DNA of 64,000 nt, from positions 3,534,001 to 3,598,000 of the forward strand of contig OY970276.1 of the NCBI GenBank assembly GCA_963715785.1, read 5' to 3'. Made by a program: the position numbers and the translations under genes. The notes below the pieces were generated by a model. It saw only the letters and a program-made list of their open reading frames with translations, was not told the DNA's origin and ran no database searches. This DNA comes from LD21 sp963715785 (GTDB taxonomy: Bacteria; Bacteroidota; Bacteroidia; Bacteroidales; VadinHA17). Positions 26,357 to 34,905 of this stretch are shown here, one piece after another. Each line of letters starts with the position of its first letter. Position 1 is the first letter of the stretch.

Positions 26357-26824
26357 CTAAATTAAACTGCAAATTTCAATGCCGGCTGCAAGAATTAAGT
26401 CATCAGGGGCTATTTTCAACTGTAATCCCCTGATACCGGCGCTTACAAATATCCGGTCATAAAGAATACAGTTTTCGTCAATATAAGTAGCAAATTTTTT
26501 CTTCATTCCAATCGGTGAACATCCGCCCCGGATATAGCCGGTGAGTTCGAAGATTTCCTTCATCTGGACCATTAATGCGTTTTTATTTCCTGAGGATCTG
26601 GCAGCTTTCTTAAGGTCAAGTTCCTTACTTCCCGGTATGATACAAATAAAAACACCTGTTTTATCGCCCCGTAAAACCAGAGTTTTAAAGACCTGATCAA
26701 CATCCTGACCAAGTTTTGAGGCTACAGCATATGCACTTAGGTCTGATTCATCCACATCATAACTTATCAGTTCATAGGGTATACCTTTTGAATCAAGTAA
26801 GCGTGCTGCATTTGTCTTATTCAT
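26357..26824 (-). CDS. ybaK: Cys-tRNA(Pro) deacylase YbaK/EbsC
   Basis: The ATG at 26824 gives 155 residues starting MNKTNAARLLDSKGI, the normal YbaK start. The frame is open further upstream only because it runs into the 139-bp repeat. The YbaK/aa-tRNA-editing fold is indicated by YDVDESDLSAYAVASKLG, VFKTLVLRGDK, PGSKELDLKKAAR and GYIRGGCSPIGMKKK. The conserved Lys in FKTLV and the GxxSPIG loop are present. It hydrolyses mischarged Cys-tRNA(Pro) in trans. A -7 box (CAAAACTA, i.e. TAGTTTTG) lies just upstream of the ATG. Confidence 0.92.
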   Translation of the reverse strand: MNKTNAARLLDSKGIPYELISYDVDESDLSAYAVASKLGQDVDQVFKTLVLRGDKTGVFICIIPGSKELDLKKAARSSGNKNALMVQMKEIFELTGYIRGGCSPIGMKKKFATYIDENCILYDRIFVSAGIRGLQLKIAPDDLILAAGIEICSLI

Positions 26825-26845
26825 AATGCGGATTACATTTAATTT

Positions 26846-26853
26846 CAAAACTA
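26846..26853 (-). promoter_or_regulatory. -7 promoter box of ybaK
   Basis: The minus strand reads TAGTTTTG (TAnnTTTG), 22 bases upstream of the ATG at 26824 and just outside the first 139-bp repeat. Repeat copy 1 therefore covers the -33 region. Confidence 0.5.
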
Positions 26854-26865
26854 AAATTACGAAAT

Positions 26866-27457
26866 AGAATTCTATATCTGATTTTATGTCAACCAGCAAG
26901 CTCATTTGCTAATAAGTCATCATAGAATTTCCTTTGACATAAAATCGTATCGATATAGAACCCGTCTAAGAGGAGATCCGAGCTTGCTCTAAGCATTGTA
27001 AAGCCTCATTCTAATCTGATTTTATGTCAACCAGCAAGCTCATTTGCTAATAAGTCATCATAGAATTTCCTTTGACATAAAATCGTATCGATATAGAACC
27101 CGGCTAAGAGGAGATTCGTATTTGATCTCAGCATTGTAAAGCCTCATTCTATATCTGATTTTATGTCAACCAGCAAGCTCATTTGCTAATAAGTCATCAT
27201 AGAATTTCCTTTGACATAAAATCGTATCGATATAGAACCCGGCTAAGAGGAGATTCGTATTTGATCTCAGCCTTGTAAAGCCTCATTCTATATCTGATTT
27301 TATGTCAACCAGCAAGCTCATTTGCTAATAAGTCATCATAGAATTTCCTTTGACATAAAATCGTATCGATATAGAACTCGGCTAAGAGGAGATTCGTATT
27401 TGATCTCAGCCTTGTTAAGCCTCATTCTATATCTGATTTTATGTCAACCAGCAAGCT
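26866..27457. repeat. 139-bp tandem repeat, four copies plus a partial, each a long hairpin
   Basis: The motif TCTGATTTTATGTCAACC recurs at 26877, 27015, 27154, 27293 and 27432 (138-139 base steps). Inside each full unit GATTTTATGTCAA pairs perfectly with TTGACATAAAATC, and outer TTCTATATC pairs with GATATAGAA, giving a roughly 25-bp imperfect stem around a 40-base loop. The loop holds its own small pairing (AGCAA/TTGCT). The fifth copy breaks off after CAGCAAGCT. No reading frame is conserved. The rest of the gap (27458-27717) shows no gene. Confidence 0.92.
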
Positions 27458-27717
27458 GGCGGAAATTCTATTAATAAAGCCTATAATTAATATTATGTAA
27501 AATAGAACTATTCTGATTATAATCATAGTGATGCCCGAATTGTAATTAATATATCAGGTCAAAATATAGACCTCTATCCTGCTTTAATGATGCTGATGTT
27601 AAGAATCTATGATTTCAGTTCTTAATACGGGAATTAAAATTTCTATTTTGAACAATGCCGTCTTTATTCTTTCTAACTGGCAAACCGGGGAAAAACATCA
27701 GTCTTTCTGAATTACAA

Positions 27718-27750
27718 AACAAAAAAGGTGACTTATTAGGCCACCCTTTC
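27718..27750 (-). terminator. Terminator of the TPR gene
   Basis: Read on the minus strand, AAAGGGTGGCC-TAATAAG-TCACCTTTTTTG forms a GGGTGGC/GTCACC-type stem ending in a T tract, about 30 bases past the TPR stop codon at 27778. Confidence 0.7.
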
Positions 27751-27777
27751 TCTTAATATAATATATTGTGATTATTT

Positions 27778-28938
27778 CTATTTTTTATCAAGCGAATCAA
27801 GCTTGGCTTTAATAGCAGCGTATTTGTCAGTCATTTTTAGTCTGTAATACAATTCCTGGAGGCTTCTCATGGTGTAAATATCATCGGGTTTAAGCTCCAA
27901 TGCTTTTTCCATGTACGGAAGTGCCTTTGCATAAACAGCATTAGCGGCATCAATTGCATCACTATATTTTTTTACATCCATTATATCGTTGGCTGCCTTG
28001 AACATATCAGCGGCCTTGTTGATATATGCAGCTCCAAGTCCGTATTGTGTATCATAAACATCTCCTTTGAGCTCTATTGATTTCTGGAGTTCCGGAATTG
28101 CATCATCATATTTATTTTCATTCAGAAAGATAATACCAGCAGCAAAATACAAGCTGTAATTTGTCGGATCAGCCTCTTTTGCAACCTTTATGTATTTTTG
28201 TGCCTCTGCATTTTTCCCACCTTTTATATATAGGTCAATTAACTGAAGCGTGACATTTTTGTCATCCGGGAATTTGCTGCTCAGTCCGGTCAAAGTTGAT
28301 TCAGCAGCTGCAGTATCACCTTTATTCAGGTAAGCTTCTGACATCTGAAAATATGGAGTAATGCCCATATATTTCATATCGGCACATTTCTGGAAATATT
28401 TAATGGCGTCATCATATTTGCCGGAATTAACAGCCGCGAGGCCGGCATTATAATACATTCCGGTGTCAACTGCTCCCACATACAAGTCGCTTTCAGTGAT
28501 CTTGATCTGAGTCTGGAAAGCGTTGAGCGCGCCAGCGTAATCTTTGTTTTCAAAATCTTCGCTTCCCTGGGTGTAAAGGCTGACAGCCAGCTTGTTATAA
28601 ATAGATCCTGTGAGGATTTTCTTTTTAATTTGTCCTTTTGGGTCCAGTTCCAGGGCTTTTTCATACGAAGTATATGCCTCTTCAAGCGGATTAGCATAAT
28701 AAGCCTTGATTTTAGGATCTTTGGAGTCAAAAGTCGCCTGACACAGTCTACCTTTTGCAAAATATGTATTGAACCAGTTCGCCGTGGCTTCATTTGCCAG
28801 CGCCTGATCCAGGGCATCTTTTGCCTTATCAAGAATTCCCTGGTCAATGTAACTGAGGGCACTTGTAACCTTGCCCTTCTGGGCCATGGCTCCTAATGAA
28901 ATACTAACAGCTGCTATCAGCAAAAAAAACTTTTTCAT
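27778..28938 (-). CDS. Exported tetratricopeptide-repeat protein
   Basis: This 386-residue protein has a signal peptide (MKKFFLLIAAVSISLGAMAQ). About eight TPR-like helix pairs follow, for example AYTSYEKALELDPKGQIKK, KYDDAIPELQKSIELKGD and LPYMEKALELKPDDIYTMRSL. It probably acts as a periplasmic scaffold; no catalytic domain is seen. It directly follows gyrA, an arrangement common in Bacteroidota, but has its own -7 box in the 66-base gap. Confidence 0.88.
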   Translation of the reverse strand: MKKFFLLIAAVSISLGAMAQKGKVTSALSYIDQGILDKAKDALDQALANEATANWFNTYFAKGRLCQATFDSKDPKIKAYYANPLEEAYTSYEKALELDPKGQIKKKILTGSIYNKLAVSLYTQGSEDFENKDYAGALNAFQTQIKITESDLYVGAVDTGMYYNAGLAAVNSGKYDDAIKYFQKCADMKYMGITPYFQMSEAYLNKGDTAAAESTLTGLSSKFPDDKNVTLQLIDLYIKGGKNAEAQKYIKVAKEADPTNYSLYFAAGIIFLNENKYDDAIPELQKSIELKGDVYDTQYGLGAAYINKAADMFKAANDIMDVKKYSDAIDAANAVYAKALPYMEKALELKPDDIYTMRSLQELYYRLKMTDKYAAIKAKLDSLDKK

Positions 28939-28984
28939 GGTTATAATTTTAATTTTTATTTGTTTGGTCTTTAAAAAATTTTCC

Positions 28985-28992
28985 CAAATTTA
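28985..28992 (-). promoter_or_regulatory. -7 promoter box of the TPR gene
   Basis: CAAATTTA on the plus strand reads TAAATTTG (TAnnTTTG) on the minus strand, 47 bases upstream of the TPR start and 13 bases past the gyrA stop. Confidence 0.45.
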
Positions 28993-29004
28993 AAACATTA
29001 CTAA

Positions 29005-31536
29005 TTAAACATCAAATTCTTTGCCATTTTCCTCAGCAATATTGTCACTTTCTTCAGAATTTTCTTTCAATTCAGACACTTCACCTTCTTCCTCATTTAC
29101 CAGGACACATGCTACCGATGCTATAATATCATTTTCCCTGAGATTGATCAGCCTGACTCCCTGTGTGGCCCGGCCCATGACCCTTAATGCCGATACCGGG
29201 CTCCGGAGGATATTCCCAAACTGAGTAATGATCATAAGATCGTGATTATCAGTCACATCTTTTAAAGCTATGAGGGTACCGGTTTTTTCTGTCACATTAA
29301 TGGTCTTTACACCCTTTCCACCTCTGTTGGTAATTCTGTAACCATCTATGTCAGACCTTTTCCCATATCCCTTCTCAGAAACTACCATGATATCTTTTTC
29401 TTTATTCTCAACAGTTATCATTCCGATTACTATATCGTCTTTTTCGCTGGCAAGCCTTATGCCTCTTACTCCTGAGGCGGTACGGCCCATAGGCCTTACG
29501 GCTGCTTCAGGAAACCTGATTGCCCGGCCCGATTTTACGGCAAGCATGATCTGATGATTTCCGTTCGTCATCCTGGCTTCAAGCAATTCGTCACCTTCCC
29601 TCACTGTGATGGCATTAACGCCATTTAACCGTGGTCGTGAATATGCTTCCAGTGAAGTTTTCTTGATTATGCCCTTGGTTGTACAAAGGACAATGAAATT
29701 ATTATTTATGTAATCGTCATCATTAAGATTTTTAACATTAATAAACGCCCTTACATTATCATCGGGTTCAATGTTAATAAGATTCTGCATCGCCCTGCCT
29801 TTCGATGTTCTCGATCCTTCCGGGATTGCATATACTTTTAGCCAGTAGCACTTTCCGTTCCTGGTGAAGAAAAGCATGGTGTTATGCATTGTTGCTATAT
29901 ACAGATGTTCAATAAAATCCTCATCACGGGTTGCGCCGCCCTTTGCACCCGTTCCGCCTCTGTTCTGGCGTCTGAATTCTGTTAAAGGGGTCCTTTTTAT
30001 ATAACCCATGTGAGATATGGTAATTACCATCTCATCGTCGGCATAAAAGTCCTCAGGATTGAACTCCTCAGCATTAGGAATGATCAGGGTCCGTCTTTTA
30101 TCTCCGTACTTTTCCTTAATCTCCAGCAGTTCATCTTTTATGATCTTCATCTGTAGCTCAACACTGGCCAGAACACTCTTTAGATACTCGATGAGTTCCA
30201 TTACCTCTTTGTACTCGGCTCTTAACTTTTCCTGCTCGAGTCCGGTAAGCTGCCGCAAACGCATCTCAACTATGGCCCTCGACTGCACTTCTGACAGGCC
30301 GAATCGTTCCATCAGCCTTTCCCTGGCCATGTCCGGAGTCTGAGATCCCCTGATTATTGCTATCACCTCGTCAATATTATCACTTGCAATAATCAATCCC
30401 TCAAGTATATGCGCACGCTTTTCAGCCTGATCGAGATCAAATTTTGTTCGTCTGATGATTATATCATGCCGGTGGTTTACAAAGTAATGAATCAGATCCC
30501 TGGTATTCAGTGTTTTAGGACGTCCTTTGACAAGAGCTATGTTATTAACGCTGAAAGATGTCTGGAGTGACGAAAACTTATAGAGGTTATTCAGAACCAC
30601 ATTGGCAGAAGCATCTTTCTTAAGGATTATCACGATTCTCATCCCATTGCGGTCCGATTCATCATTGATATAAGAAATCCCCTCAAGTTTCTTTTCATTT
30701 ATCAGGTCGGCGATCTTGCGTATCATCTCTGCCTTATTGACCATGTAAGGGATCTCTGAAACGATAATACATTCCCTTCCTGAATGAGTCAATTCAATTT
30801 CAGTCCTCCCCCGTACCACTATTCGTCCCCTGCCAGTTTCCAGGGCATCCCTGATACCCTGTTCACCGTAGATGATTCCGCCAGTCGGAAAATCAGGACC
30901 TTTCACGAAATGGAGAAGTTCATCATTAGTAATGTCATTATTATCAATATACGCTATCGTTGCATCGATTATTTCAGAAATATTATGGGGAGGCATATTT
31001 GTTGCCATTCCGACTGCAATACCGGATGCCCCGTTAACAAGCAGATTGGGTATTCTTGTTGGCAGTACGGAGGGCTCGGTTAACGAATCATCGAAGTTTG
31101 GCTGAAAATCAACGGTATCCTTGTCAATATCTGCAAGAGTTTCTTCTGCAATTTTCTTGAGCCTGGCTTCAGTATACCTCATTGCAGCAGGACTATCGCC
31201 GTCAACTGATCCAAAGTTGCCTTGTCCGTCAACAAGCGGATACCTTAACGACCATTCCTGTGCCATTCTTACCATTGCCTCATAAACTGAAGAGTCGCCA
31301 TGTGGGTGAAATTTTCCCAGCACCTCTCCCACTATTCTTGCGGATTTCTTATAAGGTCTGTTTGAGAGGACACCCAGTTCCGACATTCCAAACAACACCC
31401 TGCGATGAACTGGTTTAAGGCCATCCCTCACATCCGGCAATGCCCTCGACACAATCACCGACATTGAATAGTCGATGTAGGCCGATTTCATTTCCTCCTC
31501 TATGTTCACCTTTAAGATTCTCTCTCTCTCTGCCAT
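29005..31536 (-). CDS. gyrA: DNA gyrase subunit A
   Basis: This 843-residue protein is normal GyrA size. The breakage-reunion domain has GKFHPHGDSSVYEAMVRMAQ and AAMRYTEARL with catalytic Tyr121. The C-terminal beta-pinwheel has repeated GRA and GVRLI-type blades (QNRGGTGAKGG is the GyrA box). It ends in an acidic tail. With GyrB it introduces negative supercoils using ATP. Quinolone-region residues are S82 and E86 (E. coli S83 and D87), so the Ser typical of susceptible enzymes is kept. It is divergent from clpC. Confidence 0.97.
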   Translation of the reverse strand: MAERERILKVNIEEEMKSAYIDYSMSVIVSRALPDVRDGLKPVHRRVLFGMSELGVLSNRPYKKSARIVGEVLGKFHPHGDSSVYEAMVRMAQEWSLRYPLVDGQGNFGSVDGDSPAAMRYTEARLKKIAEETLADIDKDTVDFQPNFDDSLTEPSVLPTRIPNLLVNGASGIAVGMATNMPPHNISEIIDATIAYIDNNDITNDELLHFVKGPDFPTGGIIYGEQGIRDALETGRGRIVVRGRTEIELTHSGRECIIVSEIPYMVNKAEMIRKIADLINEKKLEGISYINDESDRNGMRIVIILKKDASANVVLNNLYKFSSLQTSFSVNNIALVKGRPKTLNTRDLIHYFVNHRHDIIIRRTKFDLDQAEKRAHILEGLIIASDNIDEVIAIIRGSQTPDMARERLMERFGLSEVQSRAIVEMRLRQLTGLEQEKLRAEYKEVMELIEYLKSVLASVELQMKIIKDELLEIKEKYGDKRRTLIIPNAEEFNPEDFYADDEMVITISHMGYIKRTPLTEFRRQNRGGTGAKGGATRDEDFIEHLYIATMHNTMLFFTRNGKCYWLKVYAIPEGSRTSKGRAMQNLINIEPDDNVRAFINVKNLNDDDYINNNFIVLCTTKGIIKKTSLEAYSRPRLNGVNAITVREGDELLEARMTNGNHQIMLAVKSGRAIRFPEAAVRPMGRTASGVRGIRLASEKDDIVIGMITVENKEKDIMVVSEKGYGKRSDIDGYRITNRGGKGVKTINVTEKTGTLIALKDVTDNHDLMIITQFGNILRSPVSALRVMGRATQGVRLINLRENDIIASVACVLVNEEEGEVSELKENSEESDNIAEENGKEFDV

Positions 31537-31701
31537 AACAGATTATAAATTAAGTATATACAAATAAACCAATAATTCCGGGTTTAGATTTACGAAAGTA
31601 ATTAAAATTTGCGTACTTCCGAGCCTGACTTGCGGTGAATTTTTAACATTCATTGTTCATAAATGGGCATGAAAATTGCCATATAGATATTCAGCATAAT
31701 T

Positions 31702-31763
31702 TAACTTTGAAATAGTACTTATGCTTACTTTTGTAAAACATTATCTGACAAAATGTCGGATAA
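31702..31763 (+). promoter_or_regulatory. clpC promoter boxes and a 10-bp palindrome
   Basis: Two TAnnTTTG boxes are present: TAACTTTG (31702-31709) and TACTTTTG (31726-31733). Just downstream, TTATCTGACA-AAA-TGTCGGATAA (31741-31763) is a 10-bp inverted repeat with one mismatch, between the likely start site and the ATG at 31797. This is a plausible operator for a heat- or stress-response repressor. The repressor is unknown. Confidence 0.55.
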
Positions 31764-31796
31764 CATTTATTAAATTTGTAATTGATATAATAAAAT

Positions 31797-34340
31797 ATGG
31801 ATTCACAATTTTCACAGAGGGTTAAGGATATTCTGGGTTATTCCAAGGAAGAGGCTATAAGGCTGGGAAACAGTCACATAAGTCCTGAACACCTTTTTCT
31901 GGGCATACTCAGAGATGGAGAGAGCGTAGCCATAGAGATCCTGATGAATCAGGGAATTGATCTGCTGGTTCTTAAAGGATCCCTTGAAAAAAGTATAAAG
32001 GTGGAAAGCCCTGTTCCGGTGGCTGACCATGAGGTTATTCCGCTTTTGCGGAGCACGGAAAGAATACTTAAGCTTGTCTATCTTGAGGCGAAGGCTCTCA
32101 AAAGCAGCACAATTGATACAGAACATTTACTTCTTGCCATACTCAAAGATGAAAATGCTTTAGTAACAAGGTTTCTTTCGGAACTGGATGTAGATTACCA
32201 GTCAGTCCGAAAAATGGTCGAATCGGAATCGCCGACATCTAAAGCTGATTTTCCGAGAGATGAAGACGATGAAGGTCAGAGTTTTAGCGGTCCCGGGAAA
32301 GGACAGCCTTCCTCTCCTTCTTCTTCAAAATCATCTTCCGATACTCCAGTTCTGGATAATTTCGGGATTGATCTTACCAAAGCTGCTGAAGAAGGCAGGT
32401 TAGATCCTGTTGTTGGCAGAGAGAGGGAGATTGAACGGCTCGCCCAGATATTATCGAGAAGGAAAAAGAATAACCCGGTGCTTATCGGAGAGCCCGGAGT
32501 AGGAAAATCTGCCATTGCTGAAGGATTGGCTTTGCGGATTTCAAAAAAGAATGTCTCAAGAGTTCTCTTTAATAAGAGAGTTGTTGCTCTTGATCTTGCT
32601 TCTATTGTTGCCGGAACAAAATACCGCGGACAATTTGAAGAAAGGATGAAAGCTATACTTAATGAGCTTTCAAAAAATGACAATATCATTCTATTCATTG
32701 ATGAGATTCACACAATTGTTGGTGCAGGTGGTGCTACCGGATCGCTTGATGCGGCTAACATGCTGAAGCCTGCTCTCGCACGTGGTGAGATTCAGTGCAT
32801 TGGAGCTACCACCCTTGATGAATATCGGCAGCATATCGAAAAGGATGGCGCTCTAGAGAGAAGATTCCAGAAAGTAATTGTTGAGCCAACTTCAATAGAG
32901 GAAACTATTCATATTCTGCATAATATAAAAGAGCGATATGAAGAGCATCATAACGTTATATATACTGACGACGCCATTGATGCCTGTGTGAAACTCACAA
33001 ACCGTTATATCTCCGACAGGCACCTGCCTGATAAGGCAATTGATGCCCTTGATGAATCCGGCTCCAGAGTTCACATTTCAAATATTGTTGTTCCTGAAAA
33101 AATCCTTTCTCTCGAAAAACAGCTTGAAGATACCAAGAAGGAAAAAATGATGGCTGTAAAGAATCAGAACTTCGAAAAAGCTGCCAGTTTCCGCGACCGC
33201 GAGAAAGATCTTCTGGATCTTATTGAGCAGGAAAAGAAAAAATGGGAAAAAGAACTTGCTGTCAACCGCGAAACCGTTGATGCTGAAAAGGTCGCTGAGG
33301 TTGTAGCCATGATGACAGGTGTTCCGGTTCAGAGAATTGCTCAGACTGAAGGTACAAGACTTCTAAAAATGGCCGATGAGCTTAAAGGAAGTGTTATTGG
33401 TCAGGATGAAGCTATACAAAAGGTAGTTAAATCAATTCAGAGAAACAGAGCCGGTCTTAAGGATCCCAACAAACCAATAGGTACATTTATCTTCCTTGGT
33501 CCTACAGGTGTTGGAAAAACACAGCTTGCAAAAGTGCTGGCAAAATTCCTGTTTGATACAACCGATAACCTCGTAAGGATCGATATGAGCGAGTATATGG
33601 AAAAATTCTCCGTATCGAGGCTTGTTGGAGCTCCTCCGGGGTATGTAGGCTATGAAGAAGGCGGCCAGCTCACAGAAAAGGTAAGAAGAAAACCATACTC
33701 GGTTGTTCTGATGGACGAAATTGAAAAAGCCCATCCGGATGTTTTTCATATCATGCTCCAGGTGCTTGATGAAGGACAATTAACCGATAGTCTCGGCCGA
33801 CGGGTTGATTTCAGAAATACAATCGTGATACTCACTTCAAACATAGGCACGCGTCAGATAAATGAGTTCGGACATGGAATGGGCTTCGACACCTCTGCTA
33901 AAAAAGCATCCAAAGATGAACAGACAAAAAGTATTCTGCAAAAAGCTCTGCAGAAAACATTTGCACCTGAGTTTCTGAACAGGATTGATGACGTAATTAT
34001 GTTCAATTCACTGGGTAAAGAAGAGATCAATAAGATCATCGATCTCGAATTGAGAGGTCTTTACGACAGGGTCAAATCGCTTGGTTATCAGCTGAAAATT
34101 GCTCCGGGAGCACGTGATTTCATTGCGGAAAGAGGCTTTGATGCAAATTATGGCGCCCGTCCGCTTAAACGTGCAATTCAAAAATACCTGGAGGATCCTA
34201 TGGCTGAAGTTCTTATTAAGGCAAATCTTAAAGAAGGCGATACCATCAATGTGACCTTTAATACAGCCAAGTCAGAAATAAAGATTAAGATTCATAAGAA
34301 ACAGTTAGAGCTTCCTGAAAAACTGGATACTCCGACCTGA
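31797..34340 (+). CDS. clpC: ATP-dependent Clp protease ATPase subunit ClpC
   Basis: This 847-residue protein has an N-terminal Clp-N repeat domain (ISPEHLFLG and IDTEHLLLAIL). Two AAA+ modules follow, with Walker A motifs GEPGVGKSAI and GPTGVGKTQL. Between them a UVR-type coiled segment (NQNFEKAASFRDREKD) marks ClpC and not ClpB. GARPLKRAIQKYLEDP is the conserved C-terminal sensor-2 region. It unfolds proteins for ClpP. It is divergent from gyrA and ends at a strong terminator. Confidence 0.95.
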   Translation: MDSQFSQRVKDILGYSKEEAIRLGNSHISPEHLFLGILRDGESVAIEILMNQGIDLLVLKGSLEKSIKVESPVPVADHEVIPLLRSTERILKLVYLEAKALKSSTIDTEHLLLAILKDENALVTRFLSELDVDYQSVRKMVESESPTSKADFPRDEDDEGQSFSGPGKGQPSSPSSSKSSSDTPVLDNFGIDLTKAAEEGRLDPVVGREREIERLAQILSRRKKNNPVLIGEPGVGKSAIAEGLALRISKKNVSRVLFNKRVVALDLASIVAGTKYRGQFEERMKAILNELSKNDNIILFIDEIHTIVGAGGATGSLDAANMLKPALARGEIQCIGATTLDEYRQHIEKDGALERRFQKVIVEPTSIEETIHILHNIKERYEEHHNVIYTDDAIDACVKLTNRYISDRHLPDKAIDALDESGSRVHISNIVVPEKILSLEKQLEDTKKEKMMAVKNQNFEKAASFRDREKDLLDLIEQEKKKWEKELAVNRETVDAEKVAEVVAMMTGVPVQRIAQTEGTRLLKMADELKGSVIGQDEAIQKVVKSIQRNRAGLKDPNKPIGTFIFLGPTGVGKTQLAKVLAKFLFDTTDNLVRIDMSEYMEKFSVSRLVGAPPGYVGYEEGGQLTEKVRRKPYSVVLMDEIEKAHPDVFHIMLQVLDEGQLTDSLGRRVDFRNTIVILTSNIGTRQINEFGHGMGFDTSAKKASKDEQTKSILQKALQKTFAPEFLNRIDDVIMFNSLGKEEINKIIDLELRGLYDRVKSLGYQLKIAPGARDFIAERGFDANYGARPLKRAIQKYLEDPMAEVLIKANLKEGDTINVTFNTAKSEIKIKIHKKQLELPEKLDTPT

Positions 34341-34349
34341 AATAAATGG

Positions 34350-34382
34350 AGGGTGTCTCAAAAGGACACCTTCTTTTTTATT
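34350..34382 (+). terminator. Terminator of clpC
   Basis: GGTGTC (34352-34357) pairs with GACACC (34365-34370), followed by TTCTTTTTTATTTT. It lies ten bases after the clpC stop. Confidence 0.85.
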
Positions 34383-34473
34383 TTCATTTCTTTTTGTTCG
34401 TCCAAAAAGAAACGAAACAAAGAAAAAGGGCGCCGGAACCGAGCCGCAGGCGAGCTCGGCGAAGCCAAATGAT

Positions 34474-34533
34474 AACTTCAGCCTTTTTTGGCAAAATGCC
34501 TTAGGCGTCACGCTCCCAAAAAAGGCTGAAGTT
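34474..34533. repeat. 18-bp perfect inverted repeat
   Basis: AACTTCAGCCTTTTTTGG (34474-34491) pairs with CCAAAAAAGGCTGAAGTT (34516-34533) around a 24-base loop. Flanking GC-rich text (GGCGCCGG, GAGCTCGGCG) and the A-rich GTCCAAAAAGAAACGAAAC stretch at 34400-34425 look like an intergenic repeat. No gene is seen from 34341 to 34905. Confidence 0.7.
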
Positions 34534-34658
34534 CGCGCCATTTCCGGTTAGCCACCACACGTTTCCACTCGAAACTACTGTTAATAATTGATGTAAAGTG
34601 TTGAAAAGAAGGGGGGATGCCTCCTTAATCATAATATTTAAACTTTATCACTGAAGTT

Positions 34659-34898
34659 GGAGCAGTTGAAAAAGTCAAAATCCATTAACCGCAAAGGGGC
34701 TCGATCGTTAAATAAATAGCCCGGTGGGCTATTTTAGCGAAGGGGCCAGCCTGCCGCGAAGGCTTTTACGCAAAGAACACAAAGAGCAGATATATAGTGT
34801 TTTGACTTTGCGAACTTTGCGCCTATTTCAACCACCGAAGCTTTAGCGAAGGTGGTCTTTGCGTGCTTTGCGGTTAAAAAGGACTTTTCAACAGCTCC
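34659..34898. repeat. Dispersed palindromic element, copy A (about 240 bp)
   Basis: The ends are imperfect inverted repeats: GGAGCAGTTGAAAAAGTC at the left and GACTTTTCAACAGCTCC at the right. Next inside, TTAACCGCAAAG faces CTTTGCGGTTAA. An internal hairpin AAATAGCCC-GGT-GGGCTATTT lies at 34714-34734. It abuts the rimO stop codon. Related copies are at 36221-36363 and 46916-47127. No reading frame is conserved. Confidence 0.85.
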
Positions 34899-34905
34899 AA
34901 ATCCA

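Noticed and set aside
26866..27457. Possible CRISPR array
   Set aside because: Units are 139 bp and near-identical along their whole length, with no unique spacers and no cas genes nearby.
29005..31536. Possible quinolone-resistance change in GyrA (Glu at the position of E. coli Asp87)
   Set aside because: The key Ser (S82) is kept and Asp to Glu is conservative, so no resistance claim is justified.
34305..34541. 78-residue open frame on the minus strand downstream of clpC
   Set aside because: It runs through the clpC 3' end, the terminator and the intergenic palindrome. Its Phe-rich text (APFFFVSFLFGRTKRNE) comes from the A-rich intergenic repeat, not from a protein family.
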